From positions 155,051,793 to 155,115,792 of the forward strand of contig NC_135717.1 in NCBI RefSeq assembly GCF_964656455.1: DNA of 64,000 nucleotides. The letters run 5' to 3'. This document shows, in pieces, positions 12,724 to 24,099 of this stretch. Both the position numbers and the translations under genes were made by a program. Below the pieces are notes generated by a model. The model saw only the letters and a list, made by a program, of their open reading frames with translations. It was not told the origin of the DNA and ran no database searches. The DNA is from Halichoerus grypus. Lineage: Eukaryota; Chordata; Mammalia; Carnivora; Phocidae. How positions within the stretch are numbered: position 1 is the stretch's first letter; each line of letters begins with the position of its first letter.

Positions 12724-12846
12724 ATTCAGGTCCTTACAGATTTAAGATTTTTTTCTGAAGCCTTTTATGAGATATCCCAGATTTTTTATGGAAAAAACAT
12801 GCCTTCCTCGGTACCCTCTGGCTGTAAGCCTCCTGGAAAAGTGAAG
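12724..12846 (+). CDS. CFAP54: CFAP54 exon 3 of window
   Basis: Exon of 123 nt, 41 codons, phase 0/0. The acceptor has a long pyrimidine tract (ttttttttctttcctttaaag) and the donor is AAG|gtaaat. It starts IQVLTDLRFFSEAFYEISQI and finishes with a proline- and glycine-rich turn, PSGCKPPGKVK. The block LRFFSEAFYEISQIFYG is one of the strongest reasons for the CFAP54 call. Confidence 0.88.
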
Positions 12847-13410
12847 GTAAATCTGCTGCTCTGATTCAAAGCCATTTCTTTACCTTTTTGAAGGCTACAT
12901 TCTTCAAATTTAGGGAATGCTTCCACAAAAGTGTATTTACAAGTCTCTGGTACTGCAAACCTCTTTGTTAAGCCTTGTTATCTAACCATAGGCTCTTACA
13001 AGGTTTCATTCGTCTGGAAGGGAAGGGTGTCATGTGGGGGAGTACGGCATTGGAGTCAATTTTTATGATCTCTATGTTACAGACGGTCTCAGGGGACACA
13101 TCAGCCACTACCTCTTTAGACTTTGGCATCTAATCTGATAATTTCTGGTTAATGTTGTTAGTCAAAACAGTCTCTTCTCATGTTTTATTTGGATATTTTG
13201 ATTTATATACTTTATGCTAGAATGTTAAACATGCATTGTTCAAATTGTATTTGTAAATGAGATCCTTGAAACATCCTTGCAAATGAATACTGGCATTTAT
13301 ATTTAAATCAGAGTGAGCTCTTATTTTCTTGTTTTGGGTTTCATGAGAATCACTGAGCCATCTTGCAGACGCTTGGACCCTTGTGATCTAGCAATAAAGG
13401 AAATAGGAAG

Positions 13411-13569
13411 GGCACCTGGGTGGCTCAGATGGTTAAGTGTCTGCCTTCGGCTCAGGTCATGATCCCAGGGTCCTGGGATCGAGTCCTGCATCGGGCTCTC
13501 TGCTCCTTGGGAGCCTGCTTCTCCCTCTGCCTCTCTCTCTCTCTGTCTCTCATGAATAAATAAATAAAA

Positions 13570-13616
<47 letters not shown>
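13411..13616 (+). mobile_element. Can-SINE, young copy with 42-A tail
   Basis: Full-length tRNA-derived SINE: the head ggcacctgggtggctcagat carries the A box and ggtcatgatcccagggtcct runs through the B box region. A CT-rich body, (AAAT)n and an uninterrupted A run from 13575 to 13616 follow. The 13-bp target duplication aaaggaaatagga flanks it on both sides without mismatch. The long pure tail and perfect duplication indicate a recent insertion. Confidence 0.93.
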
Positions 13617-13618
<2 letters not shown>

Positions 13619-14154
13619 AAATAGGAGGTAACAAGTCAGTTTCCTGGGGAAGACGGTATGCGTGAGGAATGAGACTGACAGACAGTACATACTGGTGGGA
13701 TTCAAATTTGGAAGGCCTAGAAGAAGCTGGGGAATAGGCTATTAGTCTTGAAAATTACTTGCAGAAGCTGACATTAAATATACATACAATGCATTCATTA
13801 CTTCAGTGTACTCCCCTAAAATGTCACTGCTTAATTCTCAGTATGACTGATACAGCATTATAATTTGTTGTACCAGGGTAAGTGTGAGGTTATCTAGAAA
13901 TAAGCCTAAGAGGGACATTCAGTAGGCAATAGGATACATCTGTGTGTGTATGTATATACATCCCTATCTCTGTCTCTTTCTATATCTCTCTATCTAGAGA
14001 GAAAAGAGTTAGTTTTTTGCTCATTTTTTTGGCATGAACTAACTCATCTTCTTACCTGGGTTAAATGAACAGTGTTTTCTTGCTTGCTTCTCAGCCAACA
14101 GCCTTTCCCTATTGTAAATGATTTGCATTTTGTTATTAAAATTATATTTTAACT

Positions 14155-15010
14155 CATTTAAATATTTTATTGAATGCTTACTGAATAACAGGCACTATTT
14201 TAGCCATGGGGATAGACCAGTAAAAAGATAAATGGAGTTATTGCCTTTTTGGGAGCATGTTACTATTGGACAGTCCAGTGAAGAAGACAAACAATAAACA
14301 TATTAAGCACATAAATATATGTCAGGTGATGATGTACTATGAGGGACAGTCAAGCTGAGCTGAGGGGACAGAGAGTGATCAAAGCAGTGAGTTTTATTCA
14401 AAGTGGCTTGAAGTATCCCTTATAAGGGAGTTTTGAGGGTGAAAGATTTGAGGGACCAACCTTCCAACTAGGAGGAAGTGCAAGGGCAAAGGCCCTGAGG
14501 GGGATGCCTGCAAAATGTGGTTGAGGAAAACCAAGGAGGCCAAGTGAGGCTGGTAAAACAGAGAGGAGGAGCGGATGGTGGGACTCAGGGGCTACGGTCA
14601 TATCAGACCTCATGGGGCTTGGTGAGGAGCAGGAGTTTACTCTAAGTAAGATGGGAAACTTATAGAATTTTGAGCAGAGGAGTGACAGGATAGGAATTAC
14701 TTTTCAAAGGACTACTTTGCTTGCTGTTTGGAGAATAGACTGTGGATGAACATGGGTATAAATAGGGAAACCAGTTAGAAGGTCTTTGCAAATAATCTGA
14801 GTTAGACATGACAATGGTTGGGGTAATATTGGTGAAAGGAGTGAAAAGTGGTCTCCCTGGTGGAGATGGATCCTAGTAAATTTTGGGAGCATTAGCATAG
14901 AGATTTAAAATCATGGGACTGGATGAAATCAGCTGGGGCAGAGAGAGAAAAATAGAAGTCAGAGGACTGAACCTTAGGGTCATCCACATTTAGAGTCCAG
15001 GAAAATGAGA
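14155..15010 (-). repeat. L2, antisense
   Basis: Reading the + strand gives reverse-complement L2 landmarks: gcaagggcaaaggccctgag, ttgagcagaggagtgacagg and gagaatagactgtggatgaa. Covers the 3' third of L2, moderately diverged. Confidence 0.82.
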
Positions 15011-15056
15011 AGGAAAGAGGAACCAATTGGTTAGAATGAGAAACAAGAGAAAGTTG

Positions 15057-15128
15057 CTTTTTGGTTTTTAGGTGTTTGTTTTTTGTTTTTGTTTTGTTGT
15101 TGTTTGTTTTTGTTTTTGTTTTTGTTTT
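15057..15128. repeat. (GTTTT)n tract
   Basis: Imperfect GTTTT/GTTTTT units over about 70 nt. Confidence 0.9.
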
Positions 15129-15857
15129 ACAAGAAAGAGTTTTTAATGCTCATTGCTTTCACCAAAGCAAACAGGCTGAAACTAATTTTTACAGGTGAAT
15201 TCCAAACTTCATTTTTATTAACCAGTTTTCATAAGAGAAAAGTGTGTGTGAATTGTCTTTCAATAGATTGTGACTTTAAATTTTATGTTCTCAAAGTTAA
15301 TTTGAAGCTTTCCAGCTTCAATTGGGAATTTAAAAAGTGTAATTAAAAGAGGAAATGCATTCAGGGTTTATAATTAAAATAGGTGCCAATGTTATTAGGC
15401 TGGGGGCTAGTTGTTTAAAGAAAGGATTAATTAATTAGATTTTAGTTGTAAAAGAAGTAACTGAAAAAGTCTTACAGATTACTATTTGACTTTTCACAGG
15501 CTTCTTAAGAAACTCTTTTTTTTCAATTTTATTTATTTTTATTTTTATTTTTATTTTTTCTCTTTTTTTATTTTTTATTTTTATTTCTATTTTTTTAAAA
15601 TTTTATTATGTTATGTTAGTCACCATACAGTACATTATTAGTTTTTGATGTGGTGATCCACAATCCATTGTTTTTGTATAACACCCAGTGCTCCATGAAG
15701 TACGTACCCTCCTTAATACCCATCACCGGGCTAACCAATCCCCCCCTCAAAACCCTGTTTGTTTCTCAGAGTCCATAGTCTCTCATGGTTCATCTCTCCC
15801 TCCAATTCCCCCCCCTCATTTTTCCCTTCCTTCTCTTAATGTCCTCCATGCTATTCC

Positions 15858-18800
15858 TTATATTCCACAAATAAGTGAAACCATATGGTAATTGACTTTC
15901 TCTGCTTGACTTATTTCACTTAGCATAATCTCCTCCAGTCCCATCCATGTTGATGTAAAAGTTGGGTATTCATCCTTTCTGATGGCTGAGTAATATTCCG
16001 TTGTATATACGGACCACATCTTCTTTATCCATTCATCTGTTGAAGGGCATCTCAGCTCTTTCCACAGTTTGGCTATTGCGGACATTGCTGCTATGAACAT
16101 TGGGGTGCACATGGTCCTTCTTTTCACTACATCTGTGTCTTTGGGGTAAATACCCAGTAGTGCAATTGCTGGGTCATAGGGTAGCTCTATTTTTAAATTT
16201 TTGAGGAACCTCCACACTGTTTTCCAAAGTGGCTGTACCAACTTGCATTCCCACCAACAGTGTAAGAGGGTTCCCCTTTCTCCACAACCTCTCCAACATT
16301 TGTTGTTTCTTTCCCTGTTCATTTTGGCCATTCTAACTGGTGTAAGGTGGTATCTCAGTGTGGTTTTGATTTGAATTTCCCTGATGGCTAATGATGGTGA
16401 ACATTTTTTCATGTGTCTGTTAGCCATTTGTATGTATTCTTCAGAGAAGTGTCTGTTCATCTCTTCTGCCCACTTTTTGACTTGATTATTTGTTTTTTGG
16501 GTGTTGAGTTTGAGAAGTTCTTTATAGATCTTGGATACCAGCCCTTTATCTGTAGTGTCATTTGCAAATATCTTCTCCCATTCAGTGGGTTGCCTCTTTG
16601 TTTTGTTGACTGTTTCCTTTGCTGTGCAGAAGCTTTTTATCTTGATGAAGTCCCAAAAGTTCATTTTTGCTTTTGTTTCACTAGCTTTTGGAGATGTATC
16701 TTGAATGAAGTTGCTGTGGGCGATGTCAAAGAGGTTACTGCCTGTGTTCTCCTCTAGGATTTGGATGGATTCCTGTCTCACATTGAGGTCTTTCATCCAC
16801 TTTGAGTTTATCTTTGTGAATGGTGTCAGAGAATGGTCGAGTTTCATTCTTCTGCATGTGGCTGTCCAATTTTCCCAGCACCATTTATTGAAGAGACTAT
16901 CTTTTTGCCATTGCATGTTTTTCCTGCTTTGTCAAAGATTATTTGACCACAGAGTTGAGGGTCCATATCTGGGTTCTCTATTCTGTTCCATTGGTCTATA
17001 TGTCTGTTTTTGTGCCAGTACCATGCTGCCTTGGTGATCACAGCTTTGTAATATAGCTTGAAATTGGGCAACGTGATGCCCCCAGCTTTGTTTTTCTTTT
17101 TCAACATGTCCTTGGCGATTCGGGGTCTTTTCTGATTCCATACAAATTTTAGGATTGTTTGTTCCAGCACTTTGAAAAATGTCATTGGAATTTTGATCGG
17201 GATGGCATTGAAGGTATAGATTGCTCTGGGTAGCATAGACATTTTAACAATGTTTATTCTTCTGATCCATGAGCATGGAATATTTTTCCATCTTTTTGTG
17301 TCTTCTTCAATTTCTTTCATGAGTGTTTTGTAGTTCCTAGAGTATAGATCCTTTCCTCTTTGGTTAGGTTTATTCTGAGGAATCTTATGGTTTTTGGTGC
17401 TATTGTAAATGGAATCGTTTCTCTAATTTCTCTCTCTACAGTTGCGTTGTTAGTGTATAAGAAAGCAACTGATTTCTGTGCATTGATTTTGTATCCTGCC
17501 ACATTACTGAATTGTTGTATGAGTTCTAGTAATTTGGGGGTGAAGTCTTTTGGGTTTTCCACATAAAGTATCATGTCTTCGAAAAGAGAGAGTTTGACTT
17601 CTTCTTTGCCAATATGAATACCTTTTTTTTCTTTTTGTTGTCTGATTGCTGTTGCTAGGACTTCTAGTACTATGTTGAACAATAGTGGCAATAGTGGGCA
17701 TCCTTGACGTGTTCCTGATCTTAAGGGAAAGGCTCTCAGCTTTTCCCCATTGAGGATGATATTCACTGTGGGTTTTTCATAGATGGATTTTATGAACTTG
17801 AGGAATGTTCCCTCTATCCCTATACTCTGGAGAGTTTTAATCAGGAAAGGATGTTATATTTTGTCGAATGCTTTTTCTGCATCAATTGAGAGGACCATAT
17901 GGTTCTTCTCCCTCCTCTTATTAATGTGTTCTGTCACATTGATTGATTTGCGAATGTTGAACCACCCTTGCATCCCTGGGATAAATCCCACTTGGTTGTG
18001 GTGGATGATCCTTTTAATGTATTGTTGGATCCTATGAGCTAGGATTTTGTCGAGGATTTTGGAATCCATATTCATCAGGGATATCGGTCTGAAATTCTCC
18101 TTTTTGATGGGGTCTTTGCCTGGTTTGGGGATTAAGGTAATGCTGGCCTCATAGAATGAGTTTGGAAGTTTTCCTTCTGTTTCTATTTTTTGAAACAGCT
18201 TCAGTAAAATAGGTATTATTTCTTCTTTGAATGTTTGGTAGAACTCCCCAGGGAATCCATCAGGCCCTGGACTCTTGTTTTTTGGGAGGTTTTTGATCAC
18301 CGCTTCAATCTCGTCACTGGTTATTGACCCATTCAGGTTGTCAATTTCTTCCTGTTTCAGTCTTGGCAGCTTATAGGTTTCCAGGAAGGCCTCCATTTCA
18401 TCCAGATTGCTCAGTTTATTGGCATATAGTTGTTGATAATAATTTCTAATAATTGTTTCTACTTCCTTGGTGTTAGTTGTGATCTCTCCCCTTTCATTCA
18501 TAATTTTATTAATTTGGGTCCTTTCTCTCTTCTTTTGGATAAGTCTGGCCAGTGGTTTATCGATCTTATTAATTCTTTCAAAGAACCAACTTCTAGTTTC
18601 ATTGATCTGATCTACTGTGTTTCTGGTTTCTAATTCATTGATTTCTGCTCTAATTTTAATTATTTCTCTTCTAATGCGTGGCTTAGGCATCATTTGTTGC
18701 TTTTTCTCTAGTTCTTTAAGGTGTAGAGTTAGTTGGTGAATTCGGGATTTTTCTATTTTTTTGAGTGAGGCTTGGATGGGCTATGTATTTCCCCCTTAGG

Positions 18801-19672
18801 ACCACCTTTGCAGTATCCCATAAGCTTTGGACCAATGTGTTTTCATTCTCATTGATTTCCATGAATTGTTTAAGTTCTTCTTTGATTTCCTGGTTGACCC
18901 AAACATTCTTGAGCAGAGTGGTCTTTAGCTTCCAAGTGTTTGAATTTCTGCCAAATTTTTTCTTGTGATTGAGTTCCAGTTTTAGAGCACTGTGGTCTGA
19001 GAATATGCAGGGAATAATCTCAATCTTTTGGTATCGGTTGAGACCTGATTTGTGACTCAGTATGTGGTCTATTCTGGAGAAAGTTCCATGCACACTCGAG
19101 AAGAATGAGTATTCTGTTGTTTTAAGGTGGAATGCTCTGTAAATATCTATGAGGTCCATCTGGTCCAACGTATCATTCAAAGCTCTTGTTTCCTTGTTGA
19201 TTTTCTGCTTAGATGATCTGTCCATTGCTGAGAGTGGAGTATTGAGGTCTCCTACAATTAACGTATTGTTATCAATATGACTCTTTAACAGTTGGCTTAT
19301 GTAGATGGCTGCTCCCATGTTGGGGGCATAGATATTTACAATTGTTAGATCTTCTTGTTGGATAGACCCTTTAAGAATGATATAGTGTCCTTCTGTGTCT
19401 CTTATTACAGACTTTAGTTTAAAATCTAATTTGTCTGATATAAGAATTGCTACCCCAGCTTTCTTTTGAGGTCCGCTGGCATGGAAGATGGATCTCCATC
19501 CCTTCACTTTCAGTCTGGATGTATCTTTAGGCTCAGAATGAGTCTCTTGTAGACAGCATATGGATGGGTCCTGTCTTTTTATCCAATCTGCAACCCTGTG
19601 CCGTTTTATGGGAGCATTTAGGCCATTCACGTTGAGACTGATTATTGAAAGATATGAATTAATTGTCATCAT
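15858..19672 (-). pseudogene. L1 ORF2 (endonuclease/reverse transcriptase), broken
   Basis: The span is close to a full ORF2, but the frame changes near 18700, at about 17320 and around 16850-16916, and stops fall between 17766 and 17856. The endonuclease piece (19672-18716) keeps the expected residues: N14, E43, Y115, D142, N144, D202, D226 and H227. The reverse transcriptase keeps [11 protein letters not shown] and DAEKAFDKI, but the catalytic FADD motif reads FED (17575-17583), an in-frame loss of one codon. The C-terminal piece (16916-15858) keeps the Cys region [18 protein letters not shown]. Confidence 0.92.
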
Positions 19673-19750
19673 GTTGCCTGTGAAGATGTTGTTTTTATAG
19701 ATTGTCCCTGTAAATTTCTGTTGTAGATCACTCTTGGGGTCTTTCTCCTT

Positions 19751-20641
19751 TTATAGAACCTCCCTTAATATTTCTTGCAGGGCCGGCTTAGTGGTCACAT
19801 ATTCTTTCAGTTTCTGCCGGTCGTGGAAGCTCTGCATCTCTCCATCCATTCTAAATGAAAGCCTTGCTGGATAAAGTATTCTTGGCTGCATGTTCTTCTC
19901 ATTTAATACCCTGAATATGTCTTGCCAGGCCTTTCTGGTTTGCCAGGTCTCTGTGGATAGATCTGACGTTATTCTGATGTTCCTCCCTCTGTACGTAAGG
20001 AATCTCTTCCCCCTAACTGCCCTTAAGATGGTTTCCTTGGTTCTAAGATTTGCAAGTTTTACTATTACATGTCGGGGTGTTGGCCTGTTTTCCTTGATCT
20101 TGGGAGGGGTCCTCTCTGCCTCTAGGACTTGAATGTTTGTTTCATTCCCCAGATTAGGGAAGTTCTCAGCTACGATTTGCTCAAAGACATCTTCTAGCCC
20201 TCTCTCTCTCTCCACTCCCTCCGGGATTCCAATTATTCTGACATTGGAATGCTTCATGGTGTCACTTATTTCTCTGATTCTATTTTCATGGATTCTGAGT
20301 TGTTTTTCCCTGGCCTCCTCTTTTCCCTTTTTATCTATTATATTGTCTTCCAGGTCGCTTATTTGTTCTTCTGCCTCCTTTACCCTAGCTGTTAGATTAT
20401 CTAGATTGGATTGGATCTCATTGATAGCATTTTTAAGTTCTGCCAATTCACCTTTCATTTCTGCCCTTAGAGACTCTATGTTGCCATTAATTGATTTCTC
20501 CATTCTAGCTATTGTCTTCACAATTGCTAGCCTGAATTCCATCTCCGACATCTTGGTTATATCTGCATCCATTTGTAAATCTGCAGCATAAGTCATAATC
20601 TCTGAGTGTTTTCTATTTTGGGAGCTCCTCCTCCTAGTCAT
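19751..20641 (-). CDS. L1 ORF1p, intact
   Basis: Complete 296-residue RNA-binding chaperone of L1; primate ORF1p is 338. Basic N-terminus (MTRRRSSQNRKHSE), coiled coil about residues 40-125 with Leu/Ile heptads, RRM from about 133 (NVRIIGIPEG) with RPTPRHVIVKLANLR at 186-200, and C-terminal domain with YPARLSFRMDGE at 257-268. It packages L1 RNA into cytoplasmic particles and acts in cis with ORF2p. No stop or frameshift is seen. Whether it is expressed is unknown; it depends on the 5' UTR promoter just upstream on the - strand. Confidence 0.92.
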   Translation of the reverse strand: MTRRRSSQNRKHSEIMTYAADLQMDADITKMSEMEFRLAIVKTIARMEKSINGNIESLRAEMKGELAELKNAINEIQSNLDNLTARVKEAEEQISDLEDNIIDKKGKEEAREKQLRIHENRIREISDTMKHSNVRIIGIPEGVERERGLEDVFEQIVAENFPNLGNETNIQVLEAERTPPKIKENRPTPRHVIVKLANLRTKETILRAVRGKRFLTYRGRNIRITSDLSTETWQTRKAWQDIFRVLNEKNMQPRILYPARLSFRMDGEMQSFHDRQKLKEYVTTKPALQEILREVL

Positions 20642-21499
20642 TCTGTTGATGGGTGTTTGAGGGAATGTATAGAGTCCAAATTATCAACCAGAACCCAAGC
20701 AAGATGCACCTGTTTTCTTGGGACCTTAGGGTTGCTGGCCTCTTGTTTTCCCAGCCTGTCTTCTGTGGGAGGGGCCTGCCACGCTGTTACTCAGGCAACC
20801 CTGTTTAGGGGGAGTTGCCCTGCCCCCCTGTGGCAGGGGATGGGCTCAGCGGGAATCAGTTTTTGGGGCTTTTGTTCTCTGGCGGCTTTCCGCGTCTCTT
20901 CTGTGAGTCAGAGCAGAAGAGACCGTTTCCAACCCTCTGCCTCAGAGCAGAGAGACTGCAGTCAGTTCTTCAGTGAGTTCTCCGGGCCACACCGTCTCCG
21001 TTTCTGTCCGTGCTGCTATAAACTGCAGTGGCCTGGGTTGTGCACCCCTCCGCAGCGCCCCCAGTCCTGCCTCCAGGTCGGAGCACGTCTCTGCCCTTTG
21101 TGCTTCTAAAACCACCAGCCGCTCCCAGTTCGCACACGCGACCCTGCCGCTCCACATTTTCGCCCAGGGGGCTGCCCTAAAGTCCTTCCCCCCCACCAGT
21201 CTGCGAGTCTGTGCCCCATCCCCAGTGCACGAGGCTGTCGCTCACCGGTGGTGTGGGATCCCCACAGCCAGGCACCCCCCGCTGCCGTTTATCCTCCGAT
21301 ATCTGCCTGCGGAATCAGGGCTCCCTGCTTCGTACCTCAAAACCAACCACCTGCGATATTCTGCTTGTAGAGATCCAGATCTTCTTACATCTCAGGCTGG
21401 TTTCGTGGGTGCTCAGAGTGGTCTGGTAGATATCCAGCTCAATTCCGGGGACCATTTGAAATAGGGTCCCCTACTCCTCCGCCATTTTTCTTTCTCCTC
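20642..21499 (-). promoter_or_regulatory. L1 5' UTR (presumed internal promoter)
   Basis: GC- and CpG-rich against an AT-rich background. It lies directly upstream of ORF1 and ends at the element's 5' terminus. By analogy with other mammalian L1s it contains an internal RNA polymerase II promoter, and may have antisense activity. I see no specific binding site I can name. The + strand is open for 167 codons (20606-21109) and 163 codons (20973-21464). Confidence 0.6.
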
Positions 21500-22876
21500 A
21501 GAAACTCTGTCTTTTAACATGATACTTGTATTGGGATTCTGCTCTTATCGCCAAATCTAAAGTCCCATCATCAACTCTCTTCCAATTATATCGCCAAAGG
21601 TCTTCCCCTGGATTCAGTTATTCACTTTCCAATGGATTAGAGAAGATACAGGATATCTTCAAAAAAGGAAAAAAAAAATTAACACTTACCAACACTTTAT
21701 TCCAGTAAGAGCTATATGTGATGTCTTGGTTTAGAGGTCCCTCAAATCCCTCAGATCCTAAGACAAGGAATTGGGAGCAAGTAGTATATTTGGGAGGTGA
21801 TTCCAAGGAGAATGGTGAGTGTGTGGGAAAGTCAGATCGGAGGGGAGGAGAACCATCACAGAGAGCATGAATGTCCCTGCGTGGGCAACTGGGCCCTCAG
21901 AGAGACCAGGGAGAACAATCTTATGCTTATTGGAATGGGTTGCTCCCTGCACTCCCAGCCTCTCCTGAATACTCTTGTGGCCACAGAACACCCTCAAGCA
22001 AAGAAATAAGGTACTTGAAGTAGGATACTGTCCATATGTGAATAACCTATCCACAGAAGCTGCTGGTGACTTCGAGGTGACGGAGAGGTTATGGGTGGAG
22101 CATCAGTATTGACATCTTCAAAAAAGGGCCTTCTGTACCAAAAGGAATGCACCCTATACAAAGATACATCTCCTGTGGCAAATAAATGGAATGTTTCCTA
22201 ATGTAACATTGTATTTAGAGCCAAACATATAACAGGTCATTCACAACAAAGGAAAAGAACCACAAAAAGAGTTACTCTGAAGAGTAATATGATTTTATCT
22301 CAAAACTGGCAAAGATTCTTCTAAATGCTAATACTCAGTGCTAATACTCTTATGACCCAGCAGTTCTGCTCCCAGGAATCTATCCAAAAAGGATAATCAG
22401 AAATACAGACAAAATAGCCACCCGTGTTACTTAAACTAGGGCTGAATGGTGGGATGAAAGTGGGAATTAGTCCCCCTCAATGTCTAACAAAAGGAAAGGA
22501 GTTATTATGCTTCATTCATAGGATTGAACATTACCTAGCTATAAAACTGAGGTTTACAAATGACTTAATGGCATGGAAAAATGAGTATGATATAATATTT
22601 AATGAAAAGGAATACAAATACATATAAGTAAAAATTTAGAATACATAAAAAAGAAATTGGTAGTAAAGACATCAAAATATTAACATTGACAACCTAAGAG
22701 AAGTTGACTTATGTGTAATTTTTACTTTCTTCTTTATTCTATACTTGCTTTTCTGACCAGAGCATGTATTACTTTTACAATAAAAATTATTTTTAAAATA
22801 CTTTTAGGACACATTAACAGTTTCATATAAAAACTAATATTTTTGTTTCTAATGTTAATGTTTTGTATATTGACAG

Positions 22877-22930
22877 ATATTTCAGTCATTTGACTCAGGA
22901 AAACCTCTTACTAGTAAAGAAAATATACAG
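22877..22930 (+). CDS. CFAP54: CFAP54 exon 4 of window (micro-exon)
   Basis: Short exon of 54 nt, 18 codons, phase 0/0, encoding IFQSFDSGKPLTSKENIQ. The acceptor is tgtatattgacag and the donor CAG|gtaagg, a near-consensus site. It is the first exon downstream of the full-length antisense L1 in the preceding intron. Skipping it would keep the frame, so an alternative isoform is possible. Confidence 0.82.
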
Positions 22931-23022
22931 GTAAGGATAACAATATTTTATAAATGTTGGATATTTAGGAAGGATAACTTTTAGTCATTTCAATCTATTT
23001 AGTAGGTGTAACCCTTGTTTTT

Positions 23023-23038
23023 GAAAATCTCCTACATA
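23023..23038 (+). repeat. Target duplication, left copy
   Basis: The 16-mer gaaaatctcctacata, identical to 23220-23235 across the SINE at 23039. Confidence 0.95.
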
Positions 23039-23219
23039 GGGGCACCTGGGTGGCTCACTCGTTAAGCAGATGCTCCTGGGATTGAGCCCCGCATCAGGCT
23101 CCCTGCTCAGCAGGAAGCCTGCTTCTCCCTCTCCCACTCCCCCTGCTTGGGTTCCCTCTTTCGCTGTGTCTCTCTGTCAAATAAATAAATAAAATCTTTA
23201 AAAAAAAGAAAAAGAAAAA
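23039..23219 (+). mobile_element. Can-SINE with internal deletion
   Basis: Head ggggcacctgggtggctcac, then ctcctgggattgagccccgc. About 30 nt of the usual B-box region (tgccttcggctcaggtcatg) is missing, so internal RNA polymerase III transcription is unlikely now. The tail is (AAAT)n followed by A/G-rich sequence. The perfect 16-bp target duplication shows it inserted as a unit. Confidence 0.93.
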
Positions 23220-23599
23220 GAAAATCTCCTACATAATATGCTCTTCTATTTCTAATAATGGGATTTTATCTCCCAATGCTGAGGCCCAAGGTAGGATTGG
23301 ACCGAAACTGATCTGGTTTTCAAATTGAGCAAATATCAGTTATTACTTGTATATTTTTCAATTATGTATATGTATTCATTTTGTGTATCTAGCCATGTCA
23401 AGTATCTAATTTTAATATTTATCTTGACTACCTAGACGAGAATGGCTGACTTCGATTGTAGGAAAAGGATTTTGTGTGTTTTGCTCTTAGCTCACTTGTT
23501 CAATACTGCTTTTACTCACATCCTTTCTCCAGTCTGAGACTGCCTCTCTCAGTCAGTGGTTTTCTTTTCTTCCTTTATTGCAAATAAAAAAAATTATAA

Positions 23600-23715
23600 A
23601 AATAAAAAATTTTTATTGAGACATAATTGACATATAACATTGTATAAATTTAAGGTGTTTGAATGGTTTGACACATTTTCATACTGCAATATGCTTACCA
23701 CTGTAGTGCTAGCTA
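23600..23715 (-). repeat. Old L1 3' end fragment
   Basis: ttttattgagacataattga and acataacattgtataaattt are typical antisense L1M-type 3' ends. Confidence 0.65.
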
Positions 23716-23740
23716 ATGGAAGGTTTTAATATGACATTTT

Positions 23741-23955
23741 GTTTTTTTTTAAACTTTTTTTTAAAGATTATTTATTTATTTAAGAGAGAGAGTGAGTGAG
23801 AGAGAGAGAGAGAAGGAGCAGGGGGAAGGGGCAGAGGGAGAAGCAGACTCCCTGCTGAGCAGGGAGCCTGACACGGGGCTTGATTCCCTCCACTCTGGGA
23901 TCATGACCTGAGCTGAAGGCAGCCGCTTAACTGACTGAGCCATGCAGGCACCCCC
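23741..23955 (-). mobile_element. Can-SINE, antisense
   Basis: On + it reads from a T/A tail (aaagattatttatttattta) through a GA-rich body to gagccatgcaggcaccccc. Flanked by atatgacatttt (23729-23740) and atacggcatttt (23956-23967), a 12-bp duplication with two differences, so older than the copy at 13411. Confidence 0.9.
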
Positions 23956-24099
23956 ATACGGCATTTTCATAAGAAACTCCTCTAACATCCCAGTATTCTT
24001 TACATAGAAAAGACTAGACTGCCCATCTCAATACGTTTGTTCTTGTCAGTAATTGAATGATTAGGATTTAAGCTTTTGATAACCTAGTAGCATTTAAAT

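Larger units (their letters stand above)
15517..21499 (-). mobile_element. Full-length L1, antisense to CFAP54
   Basis: About 6.0 kb. The 5' end (right side) reads gaggagaaagaaaaatggcg on the - strand. A GC- and CpG-rich 5' UTR (about 20642-21499), ORF1, ORF2, a 3' UTR and an A-rich 3' region (T-rich on + at 15517-15600) follow. The repeat agaaactct flanks it at 15508-15516 and 21500-21508, consistent with a target duplication. ORF1 is intact and ORF2 is not, so it cannot move on its own. Confidence 0.93.
12847..22876 (+). other. Intron between exons 3 and 4
   Basis: A 10-kb intron, more than half of it the full-length antisense L1 (15517-21499). A SINE (13411-13616), an antisense L2 (14155-15010) and a (GTTTT)n tract (15057-15128) lie upstream. 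Between 21510 and 22870 I see only unique-looking AT-rich DNA with short open frames that carry no coding signal. Confidence 0.6.

Noticed and set aside
13411..13480. tRNA gene
   Set aside because: The tRNA-like head belongs to a Can-SINE with A tail and target duplication; no cloverleaf with a complete acceptor stem is present. The same holds for the other SINE heads.
16413..17037. Overlapping + strand open frames of about 110 codons
   Set aside because: Antisense shadows of L1 ORF2; the - strand carries the recognisable protein.
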